NCBI RefSeq assembly: GCF_034439435.1
Contig: NZ_JAPCKJ010000002.1
Span: forward strand, 372,001 to 436,000
Reading direction: 5' to 3'
Source: Sarcina sp034439435
GTDB taxonomy: Bacteria > Bacillota > Clostridia > Clostridiales > Clostridiaceae
DNA length: 64,000 nucleotides
Shown: positions 45,898-54,216 of the stretch, in pieces
How the letters are laid out: every line of letters begins with the position of its first letter
How positions within the stretch are numbered: position 1 is the first letter of the stretch
The notes under the pieces: model-generated
Databases searched by the model: none
The model's input: the letters and a program-made list of their open reading frames with translations, nothing else
What the model was told of the DNA's origin: nothing
Program-made: the position numbers and the translations under genes

Positions 45898-46635
45898 CTA
45901 ATTAAATTGCTCTTTATAAGGGTCATACCATGCTACGCTCCATTTCATTTTTTCACATAATTCAAAAAGTTCGTCCTCATCATTTATGGATTTTTCAGTT
46001 ATTAATTTATGAGTTTCCTTATTTACTAAAAGTCCATTTTCAAAGTTTCCTGCACTTTCAGGATATAAAGAAACACTTCTTATATGTGAAAATTCAGCTG
46101 TTTTAAATTTTAAAGGCTCTAGAGTTAATTCATCAGCATCTATTTTATATTTATTCTTTCTTTTTTTCTTTAAGGCTTTTCTAATTTCAACCATATCTCT
46201 TCCATATTCAAGCCTTAATATTCTAGCCTTATCACTATTTGTTATGGCATCATAATACTTCTGAGAAAGAGCAAGATATTTCTCAGTTTTTCCTGCTCCA
46301 CTCTCCTCAATTCTTTTATATATAAGTTTAACTATTTCAAAACCTCTAACGTAGGTTGTATTTCCAATATTCATTTTATATTTATCATATATCTTATCTA
46401 AAAGATATGCTGCATTTCCCTTTGTTGTCCTTAAGATTGAATGTAATCTATCCTCTCTAATCCAAACCCATCCCTTATTATCTAAAAAAGAAGAGCCCTT
46501 CCAGGCATTATCAATTTCCTTGTGTACCTTGGAAGAAAGCTCCTCATTTCTTTCAGGCTCTTTAAAATCAAAGTCATTACCACTATACTTAAAAATTTCT
46601 AGAGCTTTACAATCACTTTCGCTTTTATTAGCCAT
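45898..46635 (-). CDS. Hypothetical protein coupled to a J-domain gene
   Basis: A 245-residue soluble protein with no recognised family. Its ATG lies inside the last codons of the J-domain gene (8-base overlap), so the two are translated together and probably act together. Residues 40-130 are a folded-looking domain (DNKGWVWIREDRLHSIL, YVRGFEIVKLIYKRIEES). A very basic stretch follows near 155-165 (KALKKKRKNKYK). No ribosome site beyond AGAA. Confidence 0.6.
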   Translation of the reverse strand: MANKSESDCKALEIFKYSGNDFDFKEPERNEELSSKVHKEIDNAWKGSSFLDNKGWVWIREDRLHSILRTTKGNAAYLLDKIYDKYKMNIGNTTYVRGFEIVKLIYKRIEESGAGKTEKYLALSQKYYDAITNSDKARILRLEYGRDMVEIRKALKKKRKNKYKIDADELTLEPLKFKTAEFSHIRSVSLYPESAGNFENGLLVNKETHKLITEKSINDEDELFELCEKMKWSVAWYDPYKEQFN

Positions 46636-47092
46636 TCTTCACCATATTCTTATAAATGGCATTTAGTTTTGCCATAGCTTTATCTGCCTTTGGATGATTA
46701 CATTGATCTGGATGAATACATTTAGCAATCTTATTCATCCAATTTCTAGCTCTAGTCTTATTACTATAATGAGCCTTAGTAATTCCTAGCTTTTTAGATC
46801 TTATATCTCCATCAAGTTCTAAAAGATAAAAAATATACTCATTGCTTAAACTTGAGAAATATGTTGTAGGAATTTCTGATATTTCATGAACCTCTGGTTC
46901 TGGCTTTGGTAAAAGTTCCTTAGCCTTCTCTAAAACATCTTTATAACTAACAACTTTATTATAAAGATCATTCCATCCTCTACATTTCATATTAACTAAA
47001 GGACCAGCATCTTCTTGTATTTTATTTTTAACCGTCTTAAAAGTTCCAAGCTCCTTTAACTCATCTAAAGACTTAATTTTAATCCAATTCAT
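46628..47092 (-). CDS. J-domain (DnaJ-like) protein
   Basis: A 154-residue protein. ATG at 47092 follows AAGGA; the ATG at 47119 has no ribosome site. The C-terminal part has a J-domain core: helix II with basic residues (TRARNWMNKIAKCI), the HPD motif at 127-129, and helix III (ADKAMAKLNAIYKNM). HPD stimulates Hsp70 ATPase. There is no G/F region or zinc domain, so it is a specialised co-chaperone. J domains recur in Ter-type stress loci, and this gene lies 5-10 kb from TerD and TelA genes. Overlaps the next gene. Confidence 0.75.
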   Translation of the reverse strand: MNWIKIKSLDELKELGTFKTVKNKIQEDAGPLVNMKCRGWNDLYNKVVSYKDVLEKAKELLPKPEPEVHEISEIPTTYFSSLSNEYIFYLLELDGDIRSKKLGITKAHYSNKTRARNWMNKIAKCIHPDQCNHPKADKAMAKLNAIYKNMVKNG

Positions 47093-47349
47093 TTTTCTAT
47101 CCTTAAAAATTACTCCCATGTAAATATATTAAATTCAATAACTTAATATTACTTAAATATAAAAATAATCCTATATTTAGAAATTATTTTCTTTATATAT
47201 TTAAGTATTACCTTACTTTATTTCATATATTGCTTAATTATTTTTTCGTCTAGAAAAAGTAAAGCACTTTCTCTACTTTTAATTTTTTAAGTATAAAATT
47301 TCTATTTTTTAAGCTATTAATAATTAAATTTTCAAAACAAAATAAAAAA

Positions 47350-47396
47350 CTTATAAATATTACAAAAAGAGAATTCTTCTATGACATATTTATAAG
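47350..47396 (-). terminator. Probable terminator after the 175-residue gene
   Basis: Arms CTTATAAATAT and ATATTTATAAG with a long loop, 30 bases past the stop at 47426. Nothing else is seen in the 333-base gap 47093-47425. Confidence 0.45.
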
Positions 47397-47425
47397 CTTT
47401 ATTACTTCTCAACTATTTAAATATA

Positions 47426-47953
47426 TTAAAAGCCTTCACGAAAAGGTGGAAATACATAATCATCTTTTCTCTTAAGTGCAATTAAAACCTCTTCTCCACA
47501 AATATCTTTGCACACTGTAGTTCCTCTAAAAACCTTAAGATTATCACAAGCTCCCATTTTAAGAAACTCCATAATTGCCTCAACCTTTGTATCATAACAA
47601 GCTTCCGGAATCTCTTTTCCCTCTGGAGTAATCTCTGCTATTATATATTTCTCAGAAATATACTTACACCAAGCATTTTCCTTATCCCAATCAACTCCAA
47701 ATTTTTCACACATTACATCATACCAGTTTTCAGCCAACTTTTCCTTTTCGGATTTCTTTCTTTTTCCTACTAACTCTTCTTTCAACTTCATAACCGCATA
47801 TCTAAGATAAAAAACCTTGTCCACTTCATCTTCAAACTCATATAAATTAAGATCAAATCCATAAGTTTTATAAACCTCAGTAACCTTCTCATTAAGTTTC
47901 TTAGAATCAATTACAAAATTTCCGTTCTTTGTCTTATATGTAGTAACTCCCAT
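47426..47953 (-). CDS. Hypothetical protein
   Basis: A 175-residue soluble protein not recognised. Charged and helical at the N terminus (VDKVFYLRYAVMKLKEEL), with six cysteines spread over the C-terminal half (for example CEKFG, CKYI, CYDT, CDNL, CKDICGEE). Ends PPFREGF. ATG follows AAGGAG. It sits on the same strand as the J-domain pair. Confidence 0.5.
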   Translation of the reverse strand: MGVTTYKTKNGNFVIDSKKLNEKVTEVYKTYGFDLNLYEFEDEVDKVFYLRYAVMKLKEELVGKRKKSEKEKLAENWYDVMCEKFGVDWDKENAWCKYISEKYIIAEITPEGKEIPEACYDTKVEAIMEFLKMGACDNLKVFRGTTVCKDICGEEVLIALKRKDDYVFPPFREGF

Positions 47954-48365
47954 TCCTGTTCTCCTTCATCTAGAAATATTATTATTTTTAATCTATTAAA
48001 ACTTTAGTTATAAATTAATTTGTACTAGCTTATTTAAGCTTATAAACACAATATTAAAAAACTGTATTAAAATTTGGCTAATTTTTAAGTTAAGCTTCGA
48101 ATTTAAATATGAATTTAGAACTCTGCAAAAGCAAAAAACTTAAGAATCTAATCTAAAACTTAAATGCAATAACAAAAATACTTCTCTATATAAATAATTG
48201 TTAACATTTTGTTATCACATTTTATATAATAGCATAAATAGTAAAAGGCTACCAGTTCTTTATAACACTACGTTCTTATAACTTTTAAATATTTATTTTA
48301 TACTAAAGTTCTCTATTTATTGAATAATTTTTTAATAAAATTTATTCCTAAATATTATTGTAATT

Positions 48366-48531
48366 AAGCTAATTTTAACTTTTAGCTAGTCCTTAATATT
48401 TACTTAACCAAAAGAACATTCTAAGTTTAGTCTACTTTATTTAAATGGCTACTCTCTCTATAAATTGACCCTATGAAATGGTAATTACACAAGTCCTACT
48501 ATCAATTAAATAAAAATGAACTAAAAACAGA
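48366..48531 (+). repeat. Degenerate copy of the palindromic repeat (copy D)
   Basis: AAGCTAATTTTAAC-TTTTAGCTAG at the left and AACTAAAAACAGATTT at the right resemble the arms of copies B and C, but the middle is unrelated. The rest of the 730-base gap 47954-48683 is AT-rich without a gene. Confidence 0.35.
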
Positions 48532-48683
48532 TTTCATTCTATATATATATTATATCATTATAAAGTTTCTAATATTAATAAATATTATTGTTTTTTCTAT
48601 TATTCCATCATATTTATTAAGTAAATAAACTTATATTCTTTACTAGATTAATAACACTTTCAAACAATATATTTTTAAATATA

Positions 48684-49139
48684 CTAATACCCTACTAACT
48701 TAATAAGTTTATTAATAGAAGTTCTATCTTCCAAGTTACATGATATTTTACTTAATAGTTCTTGTACCTCTTCCTTCTCAAAGAATATACAGGCTCTTTC
48801 TTTGCTATCATTCATCATATGTTCAAATTCATAAAATAAGCCCCTTAAACTCCATTCATATCCATCTCCATATAACCACTCACTCTTTTCTAATCCCTTA
48901 CTAGCTACTACAGCTGCTTTAATATGTCCTTGCACCTTATTGTAGACCTCGTCATCTCTTAAATTAAGTGATTCTCTTATAATTACATCCATATTTTCTT
49001 CTAAAGATATAGTTAGAGATTTCTTATAACTATTAATCTCATTTTTCTGATAAAAAATTACAAATATAGCAATTATCAATAATAATATATACATAATTCT
49101 CTGATTCTTTAGTTTTAAATTTACCTCTTCTTTAATCAA
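48684..49139 (-). CDS. Hypothetical signal-anchored protein
   Basis: A 151-residue protein. TTG start with GGGGG ahead. A membrane anchor at about 14-30 is followed by a mostly helical extracytoplasmic region (EENMDVIIRESLNLRDDEVYN, GYEWSLRGLFYEFEHMM). One cysteine pair. No family recognised. Confidence 0.55.
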   Translation of the reverse strand: MIKEEVNLKLKNQRIMYILLLIIAIFVIFYQKNEINSYKKSLTISLEENMDVIIRESLNLRDDEVYNKVQGHIKAAVVASKGLEKSEWLYGDGYEWSLRGLFYEFEHMMNDSKERACIFFEKEEVQELLSKISCNLEDRTSINKLIKLVGY

Positions 49140-49391
49140 ATACCTATCCCCCTATTAGAAAGATTTATATATAGTTAAAATTATATATATCCCTTATTTT
49201 ACCATATATATTTTATTATATATTATTTAAAATAGATACTATAAAAAATTTACAATTTAAGTAGAAATAATATTAAAATACTGTTTTAATATATATAATA
49301 GATCATTAAATTTTAGAAGATGTTAATTATATCACTAAAGAAATCTTATATTGAAATAATCACTTGATTTGAAACTAAAGGAGAATTTATT

Positions 49392-49559
49392 ATGAATAGA
49401 AAAGATTTAAATAAAGCTAATATAAAAATAGAAAAAGATTTTTGTGAAATCTGTGGTGAAGAAATGGAAGAAAATAAGTTTGCTTATGACTATGATGAAG
49501 AAAATAAACTTGTTTTCAAATGCCCTGCTTGTGGTCATAGAAAGGTTAGAAACTTGTAA
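49392..49559 (+). CDS. Small zinc-ribbon protein, 55 residues
   Basis: ATG follows AAAGGAG. The product has CEIC near residue 18 and CPAC near residue 45, the two knuckles of a zinc ribbon, with an acidic stretch between them and HRKVRNL at the end. Function unknown. Plus-strand gene in a minus-strand region, followed by a bidirectional terminator. Confidence 0.7.
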   Translation: MNRKDLNKANIKIEKDFCEICGEEMEENKFAYDYDEENKLVFKCPACGHRKVRNL

Positions 49560-49620
49560 AATAGGTTATATTTTATATAAATGTTAATTTTACTAGCATT
49601 AAAACCTAACTTAAGAATTT

Positions 49621-49650
49621 ATCTAAAAATCAATACTAGGTTAAATCATA
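49621..49650 (+). repeat. Half copy of dispersed palindromic repeat (copy E)
   Basis: Right-arm signature CTAAAAATCAATACTAG, then TTAAA. Confidence 0.45.
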
Positions 49651-49653
49651 CAT

Positions 49654-49688
49654 AAATAAAACACAAGAAATATTCTTGTGTTTTATTT
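49654..49688. terminator. Terminator between converging genes
   Basis: A 16-bp perfect stem AAATAAAACACAAGAA and complement. It serves the zinc-ribbon gene on one side and the gene at 49692 on the other. Confidence 0.85.
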
Positions 49689-49691
49689 TAA

Positions 49692-50150
49692 TTAGTTAAG
49701 CTTTTTATTAATTTCTGATTTACTTCCTAACACACGATTCTCACTATTGTATACAGCAATGGTATATTCTAGCTCTCCCCAATCTCCAATTGAATCCTTA
49801 AGACCCTTATAAATTTCACTACTTGAAAGAACATCTTCTATTTCTTCAATTGATACTCTATCTGAAAGTATTTTTGTATCTTTAGTAGCTTTAAGTTCAT
49901 CTCTTTTAAACACTCTTTTCGTATATGTACCATCTCCTAAAGGAATATTAAGAGATAGCTCTAGTGCATAACTTCTTCCCTCTTTATAGTCACCCTCAAC
50001 TGAATATATTACTTCTGATTCCTCTGAATATATAGATGCTTCTTTTAATGAAACATCAGAGTGAAGATCATCCTTTGTAGAAAACTTTGTTCCTAAAAAT
50101 CCAAGTAATGTTACTAATAACACCACTATGGCTACTATAGTTTTCTTCAT
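49692..50150 (-). CDS. Hypothetical signal-anchored protein
   Basis: A 152-residue protein with an N-terminal membrane anchor (about 3-22) and an extracytoplasmic, beta-rich remainder (EESEVIYSVEGDYKEGRSYALE, LEYTIAVYNSENRVLG). No lipobox. No family recognised. Weak ribosome site (AGGT). Confidence 0.55.
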   Translation of the reverse strand: MKKTIVAIVVLLVTLLGFLGTKFSTKDDLHSDVSLKEASIYSEESEVIYSVEGDYKEGRSYALELSLNIPLGDGTYTKRVFKRDELKATKDTKILSDRVSIEEIEDVLSSSEIYKGLKDSIGDWGELEYTIAVYNSENRVLGSKSEINKKLN

Positions 50151-50215
50151 TTTAAATACCTTTCTATGAAATGTTTATTATAAATATATAATAGCATATT
50201 TTATAACATTTTTGT

Positions 50216-50320
50216 TTATATATTACAATTCTTTGCAATACGTTTAATAGGTGTTTTCTCTAAAATTTCTCTACTTAAATATATTATTTTTCCAGTTTTC
50301 TGACTCTTACTTATCTTCAA
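50216..50320 (-). pseudogene. Short frame in a possibly decayed gene region
   Basis: A 34-codon frame from TTG 50320 with GGGTGA five bases ahead. It follows, in another frame, a stretch that reads SLIRLVPKGYDVKKSALVHID before its stop at about 50338. The pieces together look like remnants of one larger or two small genes; identity unknown. Confidence 0.3.
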
Positions 50321-50392
50321 TGAATTCACCCATTTAATCTATATGTACTAAGGCTGACTTTTTAACATCATATCCCTTTGGTACAAGTCTTA

Positions 50393-50605
50393 TTAAGCTA
50401 TATTCTTCTGACTCTTCTGATTTAAAGCTTGAACCTCCTTAAATTGAAGATAAAATAAATTCTTTAAAAAGTATGTTCTTAACTCTTCTAAATTCCCATC
50501 ATTATCTCCATTATAATTTAGATTTTTAGATACTTTAAACCTTCCTCTATTAGCTAAAAGCTTTCTTAACTCTAAAACATTTAAAATATTATCATTTTTA
50601 TTCAC
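50393..50605 (-). CDS. Doubtful 70-residue frame starting inside a long hairpin
   Basis: The only start is a GTG that lies within the perfect stem at 50600-50661, and there is no ribosome site. A strong AAGGAGG occurs inside its 3-prime end. The product (basic and Asn/Leu-rich) matches nothing recognised. Probably part of a decayed gene. Confidence 0.25.
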   Translation of the reverse strand: MNKNDNILNVLELRKLLANRGRFKVSKNLNYNGDNDGNLEELRTYFLKNLFYLQFKEVQALNQKSQKNIA

Positions 50606-50661
50606 AAATTAAGCAAGGGATCATGTTTGATCTAACATGATCCCTTGCTTAATTTGTGAAT
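50600..50661. repeat. Perfect 28-bp inverted repeat with six-base loop
   Basis: Arms 50600-50627 and 50634-50661 pair without mismatch (core GCAAGGGATCATG). TTTTAATT follows on the plus strand. Longer and richer in GC than the terminators around it. No other feature is seen in the 320 bases before the acyltransferase. Confidence 0.85.
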
Positions 50662-50925
50662 TTTAATTAATTATATCAGCCTACATTAATATTAACTAAA
50701 GGCTATTTCTATATTTGCATGTATTTTTCTATTTAATACTATAAAAATATATCTCTTATATTTTTTGATATATTATCACTACAAATTTAATACTTTTATA
50801 AGAATATTTTTAATTCATATAAAGTATTTAATGATATAATTAATCTGTTATAAAATTTATACTTCTCACTATACTAAAATATTATAGTAAAGGTATTCAA
50901 ATTCTTATTTAAGGAAGTGGATTAC

Positions 50926-51960
50926 TTGGAAACACGGACTAGAAATTACTTAATTGACAATAGTAAAGGACTTCTAATATTTTTGGTTGTTTTGGGACAC
51001 AGCTTAGAATTTATTAGAAAGGATTATGAGCTAGCAAGATTTTTATATGTTTTTATATATGAGTTTCATATGCCTGTATTTGTTTTTATTTCAGGCTATC
51101 TTTCTAAGAATGTGGAAAAAGGACGTAAGAATGCTGTTAGGAACTTTCTTATACCATTTTTACTCTTTAATATAATATGGAATATACTTGAGTTAATTGG
51201 TTCATTATTTTTGCATGGTAGATTTATTGAACCTCCTAATGCACAGGCATTTTCTTTTTTTACTCCTGGATGGGCATTATGGTATATATTCGCTATGTTT
51301 TTATGGAAGATTTTCTTGCCAGACCTTTTGAAATTTAAAAATGTATTTATTCTTAGTATTATTGTTGGTATAGTTGTAAAACTATCTGGTGAGTTTGGAG
51401 CTTATATGGCTCTTTCTAGAACTATTACCTTTGCACCTTTTTTCTTAGCTGGATATTACTCTAGTGAGGAAAGACTAAAAAAGCTTAAGAGATTTATAAA
51501 ATTTAGATTTTTAAATAAGGTGCCTGCACTGCTTATTGTAGCCGTGGGAATTCTAATAGCTTTTGTATTTGTTAGGTTTACAAATATTCCTGATGAGTTT
51601 TTCTGGGCGGATAGATCATATCATAGTTTTAATATGAATCTAATTACTGCCGTACTGCTTTATATTTCAGTTTATATTATAGGATTTGCTTTCGTCTATG
51701 TTTTCATAAACTTAATGTCTGAAAGGGCAACATTCTTATCAAAAATAGGTAAAAATACTCTTGCAGTATATTTCCTACATACTTACTTTATAGGTAGCAT
51801 TTTAGGATTAACAACTTTAATGTCTAGTAACTCCGGAAAGCTTTTTGCTTTGATACTAGGCTCTTTAATAGTTACTTTTATTCTTTCTAGAGATAAAGTA
51901 GCTAGAATTTTCACTAAGTTCTTAAATAAAATTAACAACTTATTATTTATAAAGGATTAA
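50926..51960 (+). CDS. Membrane acyltransferase, acyltransferase-3 family
   Basis: A 344-residue protein with about ten membrane segments. A TTG at 50926 is about ten bases after AAGGA; the GTG at 50917 overlaps that site. Family features: IDNSKGLLIFLVVLGHS at about 10-26 with the conserved His, EFHMPVFVFISGYL and PGWALWYIFAMFLWK. These proteins O-acylate sugars in cell wall or surface polymers (OatA, NolL/fucose acetylase-like). No extracellular SGNH domain. Acceptor unknown. Plus-strand gene with its own terminator. Confidence 0.8.
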   Translation: METRTRNYLIDNSKGLLIFLVVLGHSLEFIRKDYELARFLYVFIYEFHMPVFVFISGYLSKNVEKGRKNAVRNFLIPFLLFNIIWNILELIGSLFLHGRFIEPPNAQAFSFFTPGWALWYIFAMFLWKIFLPDLLKFKNVFILSIIVGIVVKLSGEFGAYMALSRTITFAPFFLAGYYSSEERLKKLKRFIKFRFLNKVPALLIVAVGILIAFVFVRFTNIPDEFFWADRSYHSFNMNLITAVLLYISVYIIGFAFVYVFINLMSERATFLSKIGKNTLAVYFLHTYFIGSILGLTTLMSSNSGKLFALILGSLIVTFILSRDKVARIFTKFLNKINNLLFIKD

Positions 51961-51987
51961 GAGGGTAAATATTTATTTTATCCTCTT
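51959..51987 (+). terminator. Terminator after the acyltransferase
   Basis: Stem of GAGGGTAAA with TTTATCCTC followed by a T run, starting at the stop codon. Confidence 0.8.
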
Positions 51988-52045
51988 TATTTTTTGCTTT
52001 AATTATTTTTAATAACTTTTTTATCTAAGAAAATATCTTACACAT

Positions 52046-52315
52046 CTACTTACTATTATACTGTTTCATAGTTATCATATACAGAGATTCAACAAATACA
52101 CTTAACGAAGCTAATAATATAATTACCCTTAAAACTATATTTACATTTTTTATAAATATTTCTAAAAAATATTGATTTAGTATATAAAGTATTATTAGGT
52201 AAGTCATACTAAAGGATATTCTTGTCTTTGGATTAAAATCTAAATCAATATCTTCTGTTAATTCTTTTATTCCTAGGAAAAATAATAACTTTCTATAAAA
52301 CTTAACTTTTTTCAT
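52046..52315 (-). CDS. Small membrane protein
   Basis: An 89-residue protein with two hydrophobic segments (about 36-53 and 60-80) after a basic N terminus. ATG follows GGGAGAG. No family recognised. It lies downstream of the TerD genes and may be transcribed with them, since only a weak hairpin (52399-52427) separates them. Confidence 0.55.
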   Translation of the reverse strand: MKKVKFYRKLLFFLGIKELTEDIDLDFNPKTRISFSMTYLIILYILNQYFLEIFIKNVNIVLRVIILLASLSVFVESLYMITMKQYNSK

Positions 52316-52493
52316 AAAATCTCTCCCTATAATATCCCTTTGATATTATATTTATATAATATAATTCTTTAGGTATTCATAGTGTACTAATAAACGTAGG
52401 GAAGTAGTTTATAAAAACCACTTCCCCACTGTCTTTTATCATATACCTTAAGTTATTATTAAAATCTAATAACTTAAAAACTTAATTATGAAC

Positions 52494-53081
52494 TTATCTA
52501 TATCTTGCTCTTAGGTCTACTATTGCACCGTCTACTAATTCTCCAACAGCTTTAAATTGCCAATCACCATTATTTCTTATAAGTTCTGAGAATATAAGTG
52601 ATCTTGCATTTGTTCCATCTTCACTTAAGTTGTATCTACAGATTTCACTGTATCCTTTATCTACATCAAGTAATCTTACATATGCATTTTTAACTTGAGA
52701 GAAAGTTTGTCCTCTTTCTTTTCCATCATATATACATATGGCAAATACTATTTTTTCACACTCTATTGGGATATTGTTTAATGTAACAGAAATTTTTTCA
52801 TCATCTCCAGAACCAGCACCTGTTAAGTTATCTCCATGAAGATTAATTCCTTTACCTTTTTTACATCCAAAATAAACTATATTGGTTGTGCTGTCCTTTA
52901 TTAACTTCCCATCTTTGCCTAAAAGAAAAGCCACAAGATCTAAATCAAAGTCTTTCCCTCCACCAAAGCCGAATAATCCTTTTTTCTTAGCAACATCCCA
53001 TCCAGCACCTAACATAACATTATTAAGACCTGGATTCTTTTTTGTTAAATCTAATATATCATTCTTTTGTAAATTTAACAT
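52494..53081 (-). CDS. TerD-family protein, copy 1
   Basis: A 195-residue TerD/CABP protein. Signature: NNVMLGAGWDVA at the N terminus, FDLDLVAFLLGKDGKL, GDDEKISVTL, IVFAICIYDGKERGQTFSQV and a late DGAIVDLRARY. The acidic loops bind calcium in studied members. A glycine-rich insert (GLFGFGGGK) sits in the first loop, absent from copy 2. Ter proteins confer tellurite and other stress resistance, by unknown chemistry. ATG follows AAGGAG. Confidence 0.9.
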   Translation of the reverse strand: MLNLQKNDILDLTKKNPGLNNVMLGAGWDVAKKKGLFGFGGGKDFDLDLVAFLLGKDGKLIKDSTTNIVYFGCKKGKGINLHGDNLTGAGSGDDEKISVTLNNIPIECEKIVFAICIYDGKERGQTFSQVKNAYVRLLDVDKGYSEICRYNLSEDGTNARSLIFSELIRNNGDWQFKAVGELVDGAIVDLRARYR

Positions 53082-53207
53082 ATCAATTCTCCTTACCCTC
53101 TTAAATTCATTTAAATTTTCATAAATATTTTGCTTTTGTATGTAAAAATTATTTTATAAATTACTTATATAAGCTCTTTATACCTTTTATTTACCTTTAT
53201 ATGCAAT

Positions 53208-53233
53208 AGGTTGTCCCTAATAAGGAACAACCT
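53208..53233 (+). terminator. Hairpin between the two terD genes
   Basis: Stem AGGTTGT / ACAACCT with inner CC/GG. The long T run is on the plus strand although both genes are on the minus strand. No plus-strand gene is seen, so it may be bidirectional. Rest of the 311-base gap: nothing. Confidence 0.5.
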
Positions 53234-53392
53234 ACTTTTTTTATTCATCTTAAAGTTAAATTACAACTTAATTTCCACTTAACTTTAATTGTCTAAAGGG
53301 CTAGAAAAATCACCCTCATCCTAAAATCAAACTTATCTTTAAATCATAATGTTCTACTTAATATTCTCTTACTATTTCATTAATCTAAATTA

Positions 53393-54034
53393 TTACATAT
53401 ATAAAGCTAAAAGACCGTTTAAATCAGCTATTTTTCCTTCTCCAAGAGCTTTGAACTGCCAGTCAAAACCGTCTCTATATAATTCAGCAAATATTATTGA
53501 TGTTACAGTTGAACCATCTTCTTTTAAGTTAAATCTACAAACTTCTTTTTCATTATTTTTAGCGTCCAGTATTCTAACATATGAGTTATCAACCATTCCA
53601 AAAGTTTGTCTTCTTTCTTGTGCATTATGAATAGTTACACAGAAAACTATTTTTTGTACATCACTTCTTATTTGTGATAAATCTATATTTATTCTCTCAT
53701 CATCGCCATTTCCAGCACCACTTCTATTATCACTACTTAAAGCAATACCTTGTCCTTGTGGGTTATTGAAGAAAATAACATCAGCTGGTACGTTAGCAAC
53801 TTTACCATTTCCATTTAATAAAAATGCAGCTATATCTAAATCGAAGTCTTGTCCACTTACTGCTACATCCCATCCAGCTCCTAATATAACTTGTTGAAGT
53901 CCTGGATTTTTCTTAGTTAAGTCTAATATATCATTTTTTTGTAAGTTTAATGGACTTACTCCATTATTAAAAGGATTTGAGTTATTTGATGAGTCATTAT
54001 TTCCACCAAACATTCCGCCTAAATTTATTGCCAT
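53393..54034 (-). CDS. TerD-family protein, copy 2
   Basis: A 213-residue TerD protein. ATG at 54034 follows GGAGG; the longer frame to 54073 has no site. An N-terminal Gly/Asn/Ser-rich extension (about 1-30) precedes the domain: LGAGWDVAVSGQDFDLDIAA, GDDERINIDL, IVFCVTIHNAQERRQTFGMV, ADLNGLLALY. Calcium-binding acidic positions are kept. It lies between TelA and TerD copy 1 on the same strand. Confidence 0.9.
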   Translation of the reverse strand: MAINLGGMFGGNNDSSNNSNPFNNGVSPLNLQKNDILDLTKKNPGLQQVILGAGWDVAVSGQDFDLDIAAFLLNGNGKVANVPADVIFFNNPQGQGIALSSDNRSGAGNGDDERINIDLSQIRSDVQKIVFCVTIHNAQERRQTFGMVDNSYVRILDAKNNEKEVCRFNLKEDGSTVTSIIFAELYRDGFDWQFKALGEGKIADLNGLLALYM

Positions 54035-54216
54035 ATTAAAACCTCCAATTTCTCTCTTTAATTTATTTAACACTATTAAATTATGTTATTATAAATACAT
54101 TTAATATTAGATTTATTTTACCTCAAAAATCTATAATAAGCAATTTTTTCAATATTTGTTTTAAAACTATAAGATAATACAAATCAATATTTCCATAGCA
54201 TAAAACCTTTTACTTA

